From Fusarium oxysporum f. sp. lycopersici 4287 (lineage: Eukaryota > Ascomycota > Sordariomycetes > Hypocreales > Nectriaceae): 64,000 nucleotides of DNA. Position numbers and translations under genes: made by a program. The stretch covers positions 62,001 through 126,000 of the forward strand of contig NW_017264852.1 in the NCBI RefSeq assembly GCF_000149955.1, in the 5' to 3' direction. Under the pieces are notes generated by a model that saw only the letters and a list, made by a program, of their open reading frames with translations, searched no databases and was not told the DNA's origin. Shown piece by piece: positions 1-9,964 of this stretch. How positions within the stretch are numbered: position 1 is the stretch's first letter; every line of letters starts with the position of its first letter.

Positions 1-382
1 CCTTAAGACTGCTCACTTTAATAGACATTCTTGTCATTATGGCAATTTCAAGAAACAGTAGCCCATTTAGTATATAATACCATACAGGTACCTAATATGC
101 AGGGCGGCCCAACGTTGTCTACATTTAGAGTCTCACCGGCATAATATGTAGCTACTGGCGGTATTTTATACTGTGCCTCATGTGAATGAAATCAACCAAT
201 CAAGGCTACGTAAGGCGAGCTTTCTCCAGCCTGCCTTGGCTGCAGGAGGCCCACCAGTTTTGTTCTTACATTTTTAAGCTCGTTGGAGACTCATCTTTCG
301 TCTCTTACCTTCATTTCCCTTCTATTACCCAACCAGTTGTAATTCTTTAACACGATATCCAAGATAAATAGGAACAGCCACA
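1..382 (+). promoter_or_regulatory. 5' flank of the SET/MYND gene
   Basis: No gene is visible here. The 100 bases before the start codon at 383 are pyrimidine-rich (CT-rich runs around 285-330), which is usual for filamentous fungal promoters and 5' leaders. I see no clear TATA box. The short opposite-strand ORF that overlaps the start of the next gene is a shadow. Confidence 0.4.
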
Positions 383-2165
383 ATGTCGAGCTTAGCCGAT
401 AATGGAATGGTCGCTCTTCGGGAGGTTCCTGGGAAAGGCAAAGGACTCATTGCCACCCATAAGATCCCCAAGGGCACCCGTGTCCTCTCCGAGGAGCCCA
501 TTATCAGAATTCCTGAAGATACGCCTGACAGTCCGGCCCTACGAGCATCCCTACGCAGGCAAGTTGATGAACTTACTTCGGACCAACGGCGAGCCTTCCT
601 ATCTATGTGCAACATTTATCCCGGCGAAGCTGACTCGCAATACCTTGGAATCTTTCGAACGAACGCTCTTCCCATTGAGAGCGGAGGTGGCATCTTTCTC
701 GCAGCGTGCCGCATTAACCACGCCTGCGACAACAACGCACAGAAAGCCTGGAATGAGGGCATCAAACAGCACACGGTCCATGCTTTGCGAGATAATGACA
801 AAGGTGAAGAGATAACCATCACCTACCTCGGTATCTTGAACAATCGCAGAACCCGTCAAGAAGCCCTTCGAAAGAAGTTCAAGTTTACCTGCTCATGTAA
901 CCTTTGTTCATTGCCACCACATCTGAGCGCCGAAAGCGACAGACGGCTCGATGAGGTCCTGAGGCTAGATGCCCGTATTGGTAGAGATGGTCTCGTGGGA
1001 ATTTTGTCGGACCCGAAGCGAGTACTTGGATACGTGGATCAACAAGTCCGACTATACAATGAACAAACCCTGGACGATGTCGGCTTGCCGAGGGCTTTCT
1101 TTGATGCTGCACAGATTACTGTCGCCCACGGAGACTTAGCCAGGGCACGCGTTTTTACTGAACGGGCGGCGGCTGGATGGCTTGTCCTGGAAGGTGACGA
1201 TAGCCCCAGAGTGCTTAACGCCAAGAAACTTGCTCAAGACCCGTCAAGCCATGATGCATATGGGAACTCAACGGCTTGGAGGACTGCCGTGGATGATGTC
1301 CCCCAGGGACTTGACTCAAACGAGTTTGAAAACTGGATATGGAAGAGGGAGAAGGAAAACGAACCCGAGCAGCTGGGAATTCTCCGCAACCAAGTGACAT
1401 TTCCTAGTTTCCTTCAACTGCCTGACGAGACAGATGCTGATGACGACTTCTTCAAAAGCAGAGATGGGACCAACTATCGGCCCTGGCGACATTGGTGCTT
1501 TTTGGCAGAAATCGTCGACTTTGCAACAATCGTTCGTCTACATATGGAAGTTAAGGACGTGGCTGGTATGATAATCCCGCTTTTCTTCTATACAGACAGG
1601 CGCGGCAGCGAAATAGACCTGTCACAGCTTTGCAAGGGGTATACTATTGCAGTTCTCTATGCACAACAACATGCATTCGCCTTTTCGGAACCAGGAATCC
1701 GTCACGAAGACCCCACATTTTTCAAGGTATGCCTGCTATTCCTCTGTGGTCAACTTAGTTGTGGCATCTTTTTAATCTGTCTCGTCGCGCCGACTATAGA
1801 TATTCCCACTGTCATTAGACAGCTTGCTGGCGCTGAGCGACCGAGTCCAGAGGTTTTCTATGGAAGCGAATGGCATGGGATTATGTCACGGGTGCGAGAA
1901 ACAGGCTACATCTTTGAAGAGGTGTGCGAAGTGCTCGCTGTTCTGGTACTGTAACGGGGTAAGACAGTCGCAATCCACTTACAATATTCTATTAGGATGC
2001 TAATCACGTAACAATCAGGTTTGCCAGAAGGCAGGCTGGAGTGAGAAAGACCACAAAATAGACTGCAAGCTTCTTTGCGATGGCGATCTGAAGGGACTCC
2101 TCTCGCTCAACTGGGATGACTTTCAAGATTTCGCCAGGTTCCCTTTGGCTCGTTCAGTTCACTAA
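383..2165 (+). CDS. SET domain protein with C-terminal MYND zinc finger (putative protein lysine methyltransferase)
   Basis: Three exons: 383-1726, 1800-1958 and 2019-2165, giving 549 aa. Introns of 73 and 60 nt have GT..AG ends; the second has a tgctaatc branch point. The SET domain lies at about residues 8-170: a GKGLIA start motif, NHACDNNA (the NHxC-type core), EEITITYL, and a cysteine-rich post-SET CSCNLC. After splicing, the last exons encode a MYND finger (CHGCEKQ, CAKCSLFWYCN, VCQKAGW, HKIDC). Reading straight through intron 1 gives a wrong C-terminus that ends at 1954 and hides the finger. SET/MYND proteins methylate lysines on histones or other proteins. In animal SMYD proteins the MYND is inserted inside SET; here it is at the far C-terminus. 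Substrate unknown. The call is firm for family and uncertain for target. Confidence 0.87.
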
Positions 2166-2558
2166 TAGCGTCCGAAAGTATATAAGCTGACTTCCACATA
2201 ATTATTTTTCTTCTTGAGTCTATTAGCTGGCAACGCGAATGTTATGTGTCTCAAGCCAATGGAAGATATAATCATATTGAAGTTCAAAATTAGCACATTT
2301 ACTGCGTCAGACCTAACGCATCGGGCGACGCTGTTGCGCGGATACACCTCTATGACCCGCATAATTCAGAGGTTTATTGTCGGCATATCACATAATAATT
2401 TATATATCAGACTTTGCCTATTGTTCTTGTTCTTGTAAGTGGTCTCTATATGTATTATTTTTAGGATTCTTGATTAGGTAAGAACATTTGTACTATCATG
2501 TTCAGGCACTCATCGAGTTTTAAAGGATTACGCATTATTCAGGACAATAACCGTCCTC

Positions 2559-3730
2559 CTAGTTCCGGTACCCTTCCTCAACCAAGTGCACGTATGTTTC
2601 CGTTTTATTCTTACCTTCCACTTCTTTCTTCACATACAGAATTCGTTTCACGAACCGTTCAGCCTTCTGGTATCCAATCTGTCGTTCGTGGATATTCTGC
2701 GTATTGCGCATGACTAGCGTTTGAAGCTCTTGTTGTAGGAGCCGAGCTATTAATAACGGGAGAGCATGCCCATCATGAGGATCCTGAAGCTGGATACGAT
2801 CGATTACTTGTTGCAGGTGAAAAGATGCTAAGAGAGCTGCACGTTGTTGACCATTTAGCATATCAATCGCCCCATCTTCAACTTCCATAATTGTTTCTTC
2901 TGCTTCTCGGCTCTGTCTAGCTTTCTCTGAAAGCTCATTCTTACTAAGAAGCCCCACCAAGACAGTACTGAGAAGAAGAGATCCAAGCGCAGCAGTAAGA
3001 GGCATTAAAGCGAAACGTGAAGTATAGGAGAGATAATAGCTAGTAAAAGCTTTGCAAGAGACAAGGCCGCCTCTGAAGCAAGGCCAGCCCGCGTCTCCTT
3101 CTCTAATAGCTCTGTACTGTCCTGGAACATATTCATGGTCTCGACTATGCTTTGAGCTTCTTGCATAGAGGGATAACTTCCCCAGTGCCTGTTTTATGCA
3201 AATAATAACGGGGATCATGTGTTTCACTCGTCCTCGCACTGCACTGACGGATACCAACAGAAGTAATAACGGATGAAACTTGGCTAATATGGAACTTCGT
3301 TTGCGACATCAGTTTATGCCTGGTTTCTGGCTTAGCTAACCTGGTGTCTTTATTTTTACCGGGTTATGGAAAGAGTTGTGCGGAAAGCTGAAACACTGCC
3401 CCGCTATCAAAGAAGATGTACCCCCCTTGCACGCCAACAACCTTGATCCTGGCATTTGTACCTGGAATATCCGAGATCCACGTCTATCGAAGCGTTTCAC
3501 AACATTCATCATAGCCACTAAACTTGTAGAGCCGTGTTTCTTGTGTTTGTAGGACGGTATCGCGTCCCTTGCGCATTGCTATGTCTCATCGTAATACCCA
3601 AGATGCAAGGACAGTACTTACATGGCTGCATCACCTCCCAATAACATCTGGCATTCTGCAGCTCATGCTTTTCATTCCCTCCAGAGGCCTGCTTGCTTAA
3701 GCAGTATGTTGCTGTAACTTCTCGTGGTTG
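2559..3730 (-). pseudogene. Decayed gene, unrecognised family, with helical/coiled-coil C-terminal part
   Basis: A coding-like signal runs through this stretch on the minus strand but is broken. The longest piece (ends at 2559) has a hydrophobic segment (MPLTAALGSLLLSTVLVGLL) followed by an acidic, Gln/Glu-rich region with coiled-coil character (residues like NELSEKARQSREAEETIMEV). Upstream the protein-like reading continues in other frames: one with KFSGYDECCETLR then a stop, another with MQEAQSIVETMNMFQDS. A short possible intron (GT at about 3624, AG at about 3582) joins two upstream segments in frame. In-frame TAG and TAA codons and at least two frame changes argue for a pseudogene. I do not recognise the family. 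Confidence 0.45.
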
Positions 3731-4106
3731 TGGCCGTATCTAGAAAACTCTTTTGCGTCGAACGCAATCCACTTACATCGATCAATGGTGCAAGCAACAT
3801 TTCGCTTTCGCCAAGGCACTGTTGAGGTACTTATGGGTCTCTATCTAATTGAGAGTCAATATCAAGACTACCTTGTCTTACCATCAAATCGCACAAACAA
3901 GGAGGTATCTCAGATAATGTAATTAGCCCTTGACTAATCCGCATAAAACGTATACAGAATGCATAAGTATGCACTGGGGCTTTAATTTTCCAACCAACAT
4001 TGAGGTAAAAGATTCAATGTCTTATCTTCGCTTCTTATTATGTTCCCTCCCAATGCCACTAAATTACCCTACATACTTCTTCAAGCATGAAAAGGTTACC
4101 AAGTAA

Positions 4107-4770
4107 CAACTCTCCCCTGTAAAAATTCTTTCTTGGCACGCACTGTTAGTGCCGTGTTAGGAGCGGGATTTTCTGCAGGCCACGCGACCACACAAAACTG
4201 CGGGGATGCTATCGGCTCCCTAACAGCAGTTTTCAGAGAAGGAATTTTGGAGAGTTCGCCTTCTCTGACAACACCTTTGTCGGATCTAATGGCGGCACCT
4301 CAGAACCAGAACGCCTTAGATATCGGAGGACGATGCCCATGGCATCGGTAGCGACATCCTCCCGATCAACGACGCCGATTGCGATGGGTTTTTCTCCTTT
4401 GAAGGCAAGCCGCACCGTCGGCCTCTGATTCCTTCCCGAGGTTTTTCCCTGCCGCCGCGACAGTCGACTACGAGCTACAACTTGGTTACTGGAGATTGTG
4501 GACTGCGTCGGCAGATGTAGTGATGCGCGAGAGAATTCTGGTCGGTGGAAAAAGTTCGACAATAGATTGCCCCCGAACCCGCTGACGGGTGACGGGCTTG
4601 AGAAATACAGCACCTTTTGTGCCATTGGTATGCTGGATGGTGAAGGAAGCGGGGTTTCCCTGTACCTAGCTAGCTCAGCACGTCTTTTGCTCCAGTAGGA
4701 GATCTGGCTTCGTTACAGCCACCCAGACGAAAAATATACAAACAAACAAACAAACAAACAAACAAACAAA
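4107..4770 (+). mobile_element. Probable non-LTR (LINE/SINE-type) retro-insertion with simple-repeat tail and 17-bp target-site duplication
   Basis: The 17-mer AAAAGGTTACCAAGTAA occurs at 4090-4106 and again, perfectly, at 4771-4787. The 664 bases between end in an (ACAA)n tract (4738-4770) placed directly against the second copy. A direct repeat of 15-20 bp with an A-rich or simple-repeat 3' tail is the signature of target-primed reverse transcription. No complete reverse-transcriptase ORF fits in the insert, so it would be a 5'-truncated LINE, a SINE or a retro-copied transcript. I found no convincing pol III A/B boxes. Several frames show short open stretches (130 aa minus strand, 72 and 66 aa plus strand), none recognised. 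Confidence 0.7.
4738..4770 (+). repeat. (ACAA)n microsatellite
   Basis: About eight units of ACAA followed by extra A residues. It forms the 3' tail of the putative retro-insertion and so is probably not an independent microsatellite. Confidence 0.9.
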
Positions 4771-5229
4771 AAAAGGTTACCAAGTAAAAATGCCGCAAGT
4801 TCGGGAATATTTTCAGTTAGCTTTTTTTTTAAAACCTCCTTTTTTATCTTCTTCGGGTTCAATGATATAGAAATTAAATATGCAGAAGCTTGCCCCGTAT
4901 GTTCTCTTTTGTCTATGAAAGTTACTGTATTCCATCTCAACGGCCAAGATCGTTACCGTGCAACTTAATTTCAGCATTCAACGAGTTAGGAAGCATTGCG
5001 CTTTTTTATATTCCTCCAATTGCCCATACATTCTGCTCTAAAAGAATCCGACTTTGCATTTCCTAGGATCGATGAACGTCAAGGCCAGATACATTGCCCT
5101 GCATGCGGCATTCAGGAACAGTGTTGTAATGTAACAGACATCACGGTGTATTGCGACAGCTTTGCCTCTACCACCGCAACACGGGACAATTAACAAGTGA
5201 CTATCCGAACATGTGACGACCAGCATAGG

Positions 5230-5640
5230 ACATTGAAGTAGGCTTAAGATTGAGGGTTGAGAGATGTTGAATATGATAAGATAGATAAGGTAGGTCAGCC
5301 TGGAATGCCTCTAAAAGGTTTTCTAGACGTTTTATAGCTCTCTAGCTATCTGTCTCTTTTAAAGCTTTCTTAGTAATATATTTATTTTTTGAGCTCTTTC
5401 TAGCTATATCTCTTATGACCTGTTTTTCTTTATTTCCTTACTTATGTCTCTTATATCTGCCTTTTTCTTACCTTATTACCATTTGTTTTTATTTTCTTAT
5501 TTTCCTTTCTTACCTCTTTACATATCTATTTCCCTTTATAACTATATCTTAGTTAGAGGAAAACCCTTAGGTAAAGACAGCTTAAATATTGTAGCCTAAC
5601 CCTAATCCATACCCTATGTCTTTGGAGTGTATTTGCAACA
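5230..5640. other. T/C-rich, AT-rich non-coding stretch (probable RIP relic)
   Basis: The plus strand is strongly pyrimidine-rich (runs of ttttt with scattered c) with almost no open frame. This is the composition expected of repeat DNA decayed by C-to-T mutation on one strand. No terminal repeats recognised. Confidence 0.5.
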
Positions 5641-5661
5641 TAGAGCCCGTAGCCCTCGCAT

Positions 5662-6651
5662 CTAAATTTTAGACCCCTCAGCCTGCAAGTCATGCGCCAT
5701 CCCTACCCCCGCGAACGTCCCCATATGCATTGCCTGCATGACATTCTTCATCTTGGCCGCGCAATCTCCTGCCGCATAAACCCCCTTGACACTGGTGGCT
5801 CCAAATGGTGGTGTTACTTGAATATCTCCACCGGGCGTCAACTCCACACCTAACTGCTCTGCAAACGGGCCGTTAAGCTTCGTAGGCGGCTTGTGCGCAA
5901 GGAACGCCTCCTGAACCGAGCTTCCATCTGCAAAGGTAATAATGATTCCGCTACCTTCAGAACCAAGAGCGAGAGAAGCGATTTCACGGTCGTCTGTTGT
6001 GATGGCCGTATTGTTTTGGCCGAGGAGGGCTGCGATTGCGGTTTGCACGCCAGGGTTGTTTGAGGTGTAGATCACAACCTTGGAGGTTATTTGCTTGGCA
6101 CTGCGCGCGAGGGCTGTGGCTGCTGCGGGGGAGGAGACCTCTCCGAGGGCAAGGATTCCAGCGGAGGGCTTTCCAACATCTTCATAACCGTGGCAGAAGA
6201 GGCAGTGGTAGCTGGAGGAGTTAGTGTTATTCAGAATGCCATAATGGGAAAACACGCACATGGATCGGCCCCAGCACTCATCATATCCCCGGACATCAAG
6301 CGGCAAATCAGTAACACCACTAGCAAGCAAGACTCTCCTGCCAGTGAATGTTGTCCCATCTACAGCCGTGGCCGCAAAGTCACCCGCACTCGTCTTCTCG
6401 ACCTTGGCAACTTCGCAATCCTTAAACGAGATTGTGTTATATCGCTCCAAGATCTCCTTACGTGTCGCGCCCCTAAATGCAGCTGGGTCTTTGTGATCCC
6501 ATGTGGGTATGGTATGCATATGCTCCGAACGCGCGTTGCGGAAGAGCGAGCTGTTGAAGACGACGGCTGTGTGCAGCTGGCGCGCAAGGGCAAGAGCTGC
6601 AGACAGGCCGGCAGGACCTGCGCCGATGATGAGGGCGTCGACGAGAGGCAT
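5662..6651 (-). CDS. FAD-dependent pyridine nucleotide-disulfide oxidoreductase, thioredoxin reductase/GliT-like
   Basis: Single exon, 329 aa. The N-terminus carries a Rossmann FAD-binding motif (IIGAGPAGLSAA, residues 8-19). A redox-active CLFCHGYE disulfide motif sits near residue 150, and a nucleotide-binding-like segment (GILALGEVSSPAAATAL) follows. The C-terminal FAD motif is GVYAAGDCAAKMKNVMQAMHMG. Domain order and about 330 aa length match low-Mr thioredoxin reductases. The CxxCHGYE form is shared by fungal dithiol oxidases of secondary-metabolite clusters such as GliT (gliotoxin), which close S-S bonds. That subfamily assignment is an inference. It is followed upstream by a Zn2Cys6 regulator on the same strand and then a methyltransferase. 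A housekeeping TrxR cannot be ruled out, but the location points to a specialised enzyme. Confidence 0.88.
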   Translation of the reverse strand: MPLVDALIIGAGPAGLSAALALARQLHTAVVFNSSLFRNARSEHMHTIPTWDHKDPAAFRGATRKEILERYNTISFKDCEVAKVEKTSAGDFAATAVDGTTFTGRRVLLASGVTDLPLDVRGYDECWGRSMCVFSHYGILNNTNSSSYHCLFCHGYEDVGKPSAGILALGEVSSPAAATALARSAKQITSKVVIYTSNNPGVQTAIAALLGQNNTAITTDDREIASLALGSEGSGIIITFADGSSVQEAFLAHKPPTKLNGPFAEQLGVELTPGGDIQVTPPFGATSVKGVYAAGDCAAKMKNVMQAMHMGTFAGVGMAHDLQAEGSKI

Positions 6652-7188
6652 GTTTTATGTGGTGGTTGTCAAATTTCTGGCTATGGATGTGAAGTAGTTG
6701 GGTACGAGTTTGGTGGTGAGGCTGTGGAGGAAAGACATGGGGGGAGAGAAAAAAGAGAGCTCTATGTGATATATACTCCATTCTGGAGGGAATGCTACGA
6801 GAATTTGCGGATTCACTATCATCATATCGCGCATAGTGCAAGGATCTAGGTAGCTCTCTTTTTAAAGCCTCCGGGGAGGGTTTTCGGAATGCAGGGTTGG
6901 TAATCTTCGCCACACCAAGATCTACGTCATCTCGATTAATATTATGGTGCAGGAAAAGCTAAAAAACCGCAGAGGCTGATTGGCCATCGAGAGAAAGGTT
7001 AGCGTGAGTGTACGGACGAGGCTAATAATGCCTCCGTACGGTAGTATCCGCAATCCATTACGGCACACTGTGACACCGGCTCCGCCTCTAGCCAAGATAC
7101 AAGCTACTGTCATATAACTTAGGAGGAGTAGTAGTTAAGTATCAATATCAGCTAGTCGTATTGGCTATGTAATATTGGTTCGAGTTCA
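6652..7188 (-). promoter_or_regulatory. Promoter region of the oxidoreductase gene, with CCGTACGG palindrome
   Basis: This 537-bp region holds no gene. At 7027-7045 the motif gcctccgtacggtag includes CCGTACGG, an everted CGG pair of the kind bound by Zn2Cys6 dimers. It also forms an imperfect inverted repeat with gtacggacgaggc at 7007-7020. The neighbouring regulator is the obvious candidate partner, but binding is inferred only. Confidence 0.35.
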
Positions 7189-8487
7189 TTAGGAGAGAAC
7201 CCGCCTTAATATTATTTCAGCATCATGGAATGCCTTCCTCAATCGTATGGGACGCAGCATACCGACGTCAGTCTCGCCATTCACTCCGCCAAGCTCAATC
7301 CACAGAACGTCCAATTGTCGTGGAGACAATAAACCCTCCCAATTTTCAGGGCCTCCTGCAGTTCCCAATACACTTCCCATTCTTTCTAATAGAGACACAG
7401 CCATACGGGTAAAGAGCAAGCCTTGTTTGCAGGGGTGTACCATCATTGACCCTTCAAAGGCGGAACTAGGGATAGGTGGGATCGGCAGAACATCCAAACG
7501 GTTAACTCGTGCAGAGAGCTTTTCAATAATCAGCTCGTAAAGAGCTATCAGTTGTGTAAACACATTAATTATGGTCAGAGCCAGAGGGGCACTCAAGGGC
7601 TGGTACGTAATACAAGGACGCGGCAGGAGTACCGGCAAACCCAAATCAGCAAAATTGAGGGCGGGTGGCGGTGTTGATGATGATACTGCTCCTGATCGGG
7701 AGCTATGAAACCGAGCAAGGATAACGAGAAAGTCTTGAGAGGATTTCAAGACTGACTGGGCTAATGTAAATCCATCTTTGAACAGCGGGCCTAGTTCATA
7801 GCTGATCATGTCCAAAGTGAGTGCTTGTTTGTGGTGTTCGACCGCTACAGCACGAACGTGAAGATCAAGACTGATGCGTTGCAACTGGGAAAGGCTGTCT
7901 GTGTGGCTCGGGTGCTGTATATTTGGATATCTCGGTGAAGCTAGCTCACGACTCCAAGGGAATAAACCCACCACTGAAGGAGGATGAGAGAGAAACATGC
8001 GCCTGTGAGAACTGGCGTTGCCAGCCGAAGTGAACGAAGCCAGGTCTATCTCCCACGATGTATCCCACGTCGATGAAGCGTCCGCGTCAGGAATGGTTTC
8101 TTGCCAGCTGCTTGCTTCCGAGCTGAAGACGCTAAGAGAATCGGCAAATGAGGATTCAGGACTCAGCAAGCTGGCCTGATCGTTATAATATGATGGCGTA
8201 AGTGTATCTGATGAATGTTTGGAATTCTCGACAACGCCAGTTTCTCTTGTCCATAGCATCACCTCGTTTGCAATATTGTTGTGCTGTTCGCGATGCGTAG
8301 GTCGACCAGAAGTCGGTAGTCGTGGTCTACCAACCTTTCTCTGTTGTCCAACAATGCATTCAATCCTCAGGAGAAAGCATCGCGCGCACTGAGAGTCAGT
8401 TGGTCGGATTCGTTGGCATCTCGCTTTCGCATTCCGGCAAGCCTCGCAGGAGACACGCCGTTGTGAGTGATGAATGGCGGCGCCCAT
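7189..8487 (-). CDS. Zn2Cys6 transcription factor, AflR-like architecture
   Basis: 432 aa with no intron needed. The N-terminal binuclear zinc cluster is CEACRNAKARC...CARCFLLRIEC (residues 14-44), with basic residues after Cys2 as usual. It is followed by a GRPRLP segment resembling an AT-hook and a Ser/Thr-rich linker. The C-terminal half is helical (for example LALTIINVFTQLIALYELIIEKL), recalling the AflR/regulatory C-terminal domain of cluster-specific activators. The start at 8487 puts the zinc cluster where this family has it. The gene is divergent from a methyltransferase and tandem with a GliT-like oxidoreductase, so it probably controls them. Function is inferred from context. Confidence 0.88.
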   Translation of the reverse strand: MGAAIHHSQRRVSCEACRNAKARCQRIRPTDSQCARCFLLRIECIVGQQRKVGRPRLPTSGRPTHREQHNNIANEVMLWTRETGVVENSKHSSDTLTPSYYNDQASLLSPESSFADSLSVFSSEASSWQETIPDADASSTWDTSWEIDLASFTSAGNASSHRRMFLSHPPSVVGLFPWSRELASPRYPNIQHPSHTDSLSQLQRISLDLHVRAVAVEHHKQALTLDMISYELGPLFKDGFTLAQSVLKSSQDFLVILARFHSSRSGAVSSSTPPPALNFADLGLPVLLPRPCITYQPLSAPLALTIINVFTQLIALYELIIEKLSARVNRLDVLPIPPIPSSAFEGSMMVHPCKQGLLFTRMAVSLLERMGSVLGTAGGPENWEGLLSPRQLDVLWIELGGVNGETDVGMLRPIRLRKAFHDAEIILRRVLS

Positions 8488-8907
8488 TTTGTTTGATCAA
8501 TGGTCAGAGAATTGACAAGATAAAAACAGTAAAGAAAACATCCGAGAGCACGAAAAGCAGTTGGACCACCCGGGGGAACTATTGCATAAATTTCCGCGGA
8601 GGCTTTCTAATTTTCAGTCCAGAGCTGGGGAACTCAGCAGAGACTATGCCTATTATGGATTAATGCTTAAGAGCGGCCCAACCTTATAAACTACCTTAGC
8701 CTCTTCAGGTTAGGTGTGATCGTGGGCCCCGGAAATGATGAGTAAACAGTTATTCCTCCGACTTCCGGACATCATTGGAGTATTATTGCGATATCCGTAA
8801 ACCTGAAGCGTTCATCAGAGTTCGATACGAGATATAAATCTGCGTACCTGTCACAATATGCCCATGGTGCTACCTTAAAGTCGTGCTTAGCTATTTGCTC
8901 TGCCGCC
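8488..8907. promoter_or_regulatory. Bidirectional promoter between the Zn2Cys6 regulator and the methyltransferase
   Basis: A 420-bp intergenic region. A TCGATACGA palindrome (TCG-N3-CGA) at 8822-8830 lies immediately before a TATA-like gatataaatc (8831-8840), about 70 bp upstream of the methyltransferase start. Zn2Cys6 factors such as AflR bind TCG/CGA half-sites, with a different spacing, so this is a candidate operator. No experimental support. Confidence 0.4.
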
Positions 8908-9765
8908 ATGTCGTCCGCTCCCAAGCTGACAGCCACCGAGCACTTCAACAAGACAGCAGACAAGTACGAGGCCACCACTGGTGGAGCTACCCGTGAACTC
9001 GCGCAGCATGCCATCTCTTTCATCGCGGACCTAAAGCCTCTGACGTCCGAGTCGAAGATTCTCGACAACGCATGCGGCACCGGCATCGTGACTGACATCA
9101 TCCTTAAGTCCGGGATCCAGCCTGAGATCCACGCCATCGACGTCGCGGAGAATATGGTCAGCATTGCTAGGGATCGGTTCTCCTCCCACCCCAACGTCCA
9201 CGCGGCCGCCATGGCCGGCGAGGAACTCTCTTTTCCTGACGACACCTTCACCCACTCCATTACGAACCTCGGCCTCATGTACTTCACCGACGCCGATAAG
9301 GGCGCCCGAGAGATATCGCGCACACTTCACCCCGATGGAGTGGCCGTCGTCACCGGCTGGACGATGATGGAACATATCAAGATCATTCAAGAGGTCCAGG
9401 CGCAGATCCGCCCCGACGATACGCCATTCAAGCCGCCAGTTCCCGACATCTGGCTCGACCCGGAGCATACCAAGGCCGTGCTGTCAGGTGCCGGGCTCGA
9501 CGTACATACGAGCACTGTAATTGATGTGCATCTGGGCGGCGAGACGGCCGACGGAGTCGCTGATCTTCTAACCCATGGGTTCGGCTCGAGGGCATTTGAG
9601 TCTTGGGGCGAGGAGGAAAAGGAGAAGGGCGCTGCCGTGATGAAGAAGATTGTGCGGGAGCGGGCTGTTCCTTTTACCAGACCCTCAGGCTCTGGCGTCG
9701 GTATTAAGGTGACAGGAACTATCTTTGTTGCGCGTAAGGGATCTGGCCGTGTACTAGGTTCATGA
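8908..9765 (+). CDS. Class I SAM-dependent methyltransferase
   Basis: Single exon, 285 aa. The SAM-binding motif I is ILDNACGTGIVTD (residues 50-62), followed by motif II-like HAIDVAENMVSIAR, then AGEELSFPDDTFTHSITNLGLMYF (the post-I/motif IV region of UbiE/Methyltransf_11 enzymes) and RTLHPDGVAVVTGW. Length and layout match small-molecule methyltransferases. The acceptor (O, N, S or C) cannot be read from the sequence. The shared promoter with a Zn2Cys6 regulator and the nearby GliT-like oxidoreductase suggest a secondary-metabolite or detoxification role; thiol S-methylation is one testable option. Confidence 0.88.
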   Translation: MSSAPKLTATEHFNKTADKYEATTGGATRELAQHAISFIADLKPLTSESKILDNACGTGIVTDIILKSGIQPEIHAIDVAENMVSIARDRFSSHPNVHAAAMAGEELSFPDDTFTHSITNLGLMYFTDADKGAREISRTLHPDGVAVVTGWTMMEHIKIIQEVQAQIRPDDTPFKPPVPDIWLDPEHTKAVLSGAGLDVHTSTVIDVHLGGETADGVADLLTHGFGSRAFESWGEEEKEKGAAVMKKIVRERAVPFTRPSGSGVGIKVTGTIFVARKGSGRVLGS

Positions 9766-9964
9766 GTTTATTCCTGATTAGGGAGGTTCTCCTTGAGATC
9801 GCCACAACCCAATTTAATAGTTCGTACAACGTTTTACAAATTTGTGTTTTCATTTAGACTTGGTTGAGTCTTGCGGAGTTCTGTCTACAGCAATAAATAG
9901 ACTATCGTTATTAGAGTTTGCTCAATTGCAATCGTTTCCAGTGCGGTGTCATGATAATTGCCTA

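Noticed and set aside
383..1954. Single-exon model of the SET gene (523 aa)
   Set aside because: Reads through a good 73-nt intron and misses the MYND finger that appears when both introns are removed.
4233..4625. 130-aa minus-strand ORF
   Set aside because: Lies inside the retro-insertion, shows no motif, and other frames are equally open.
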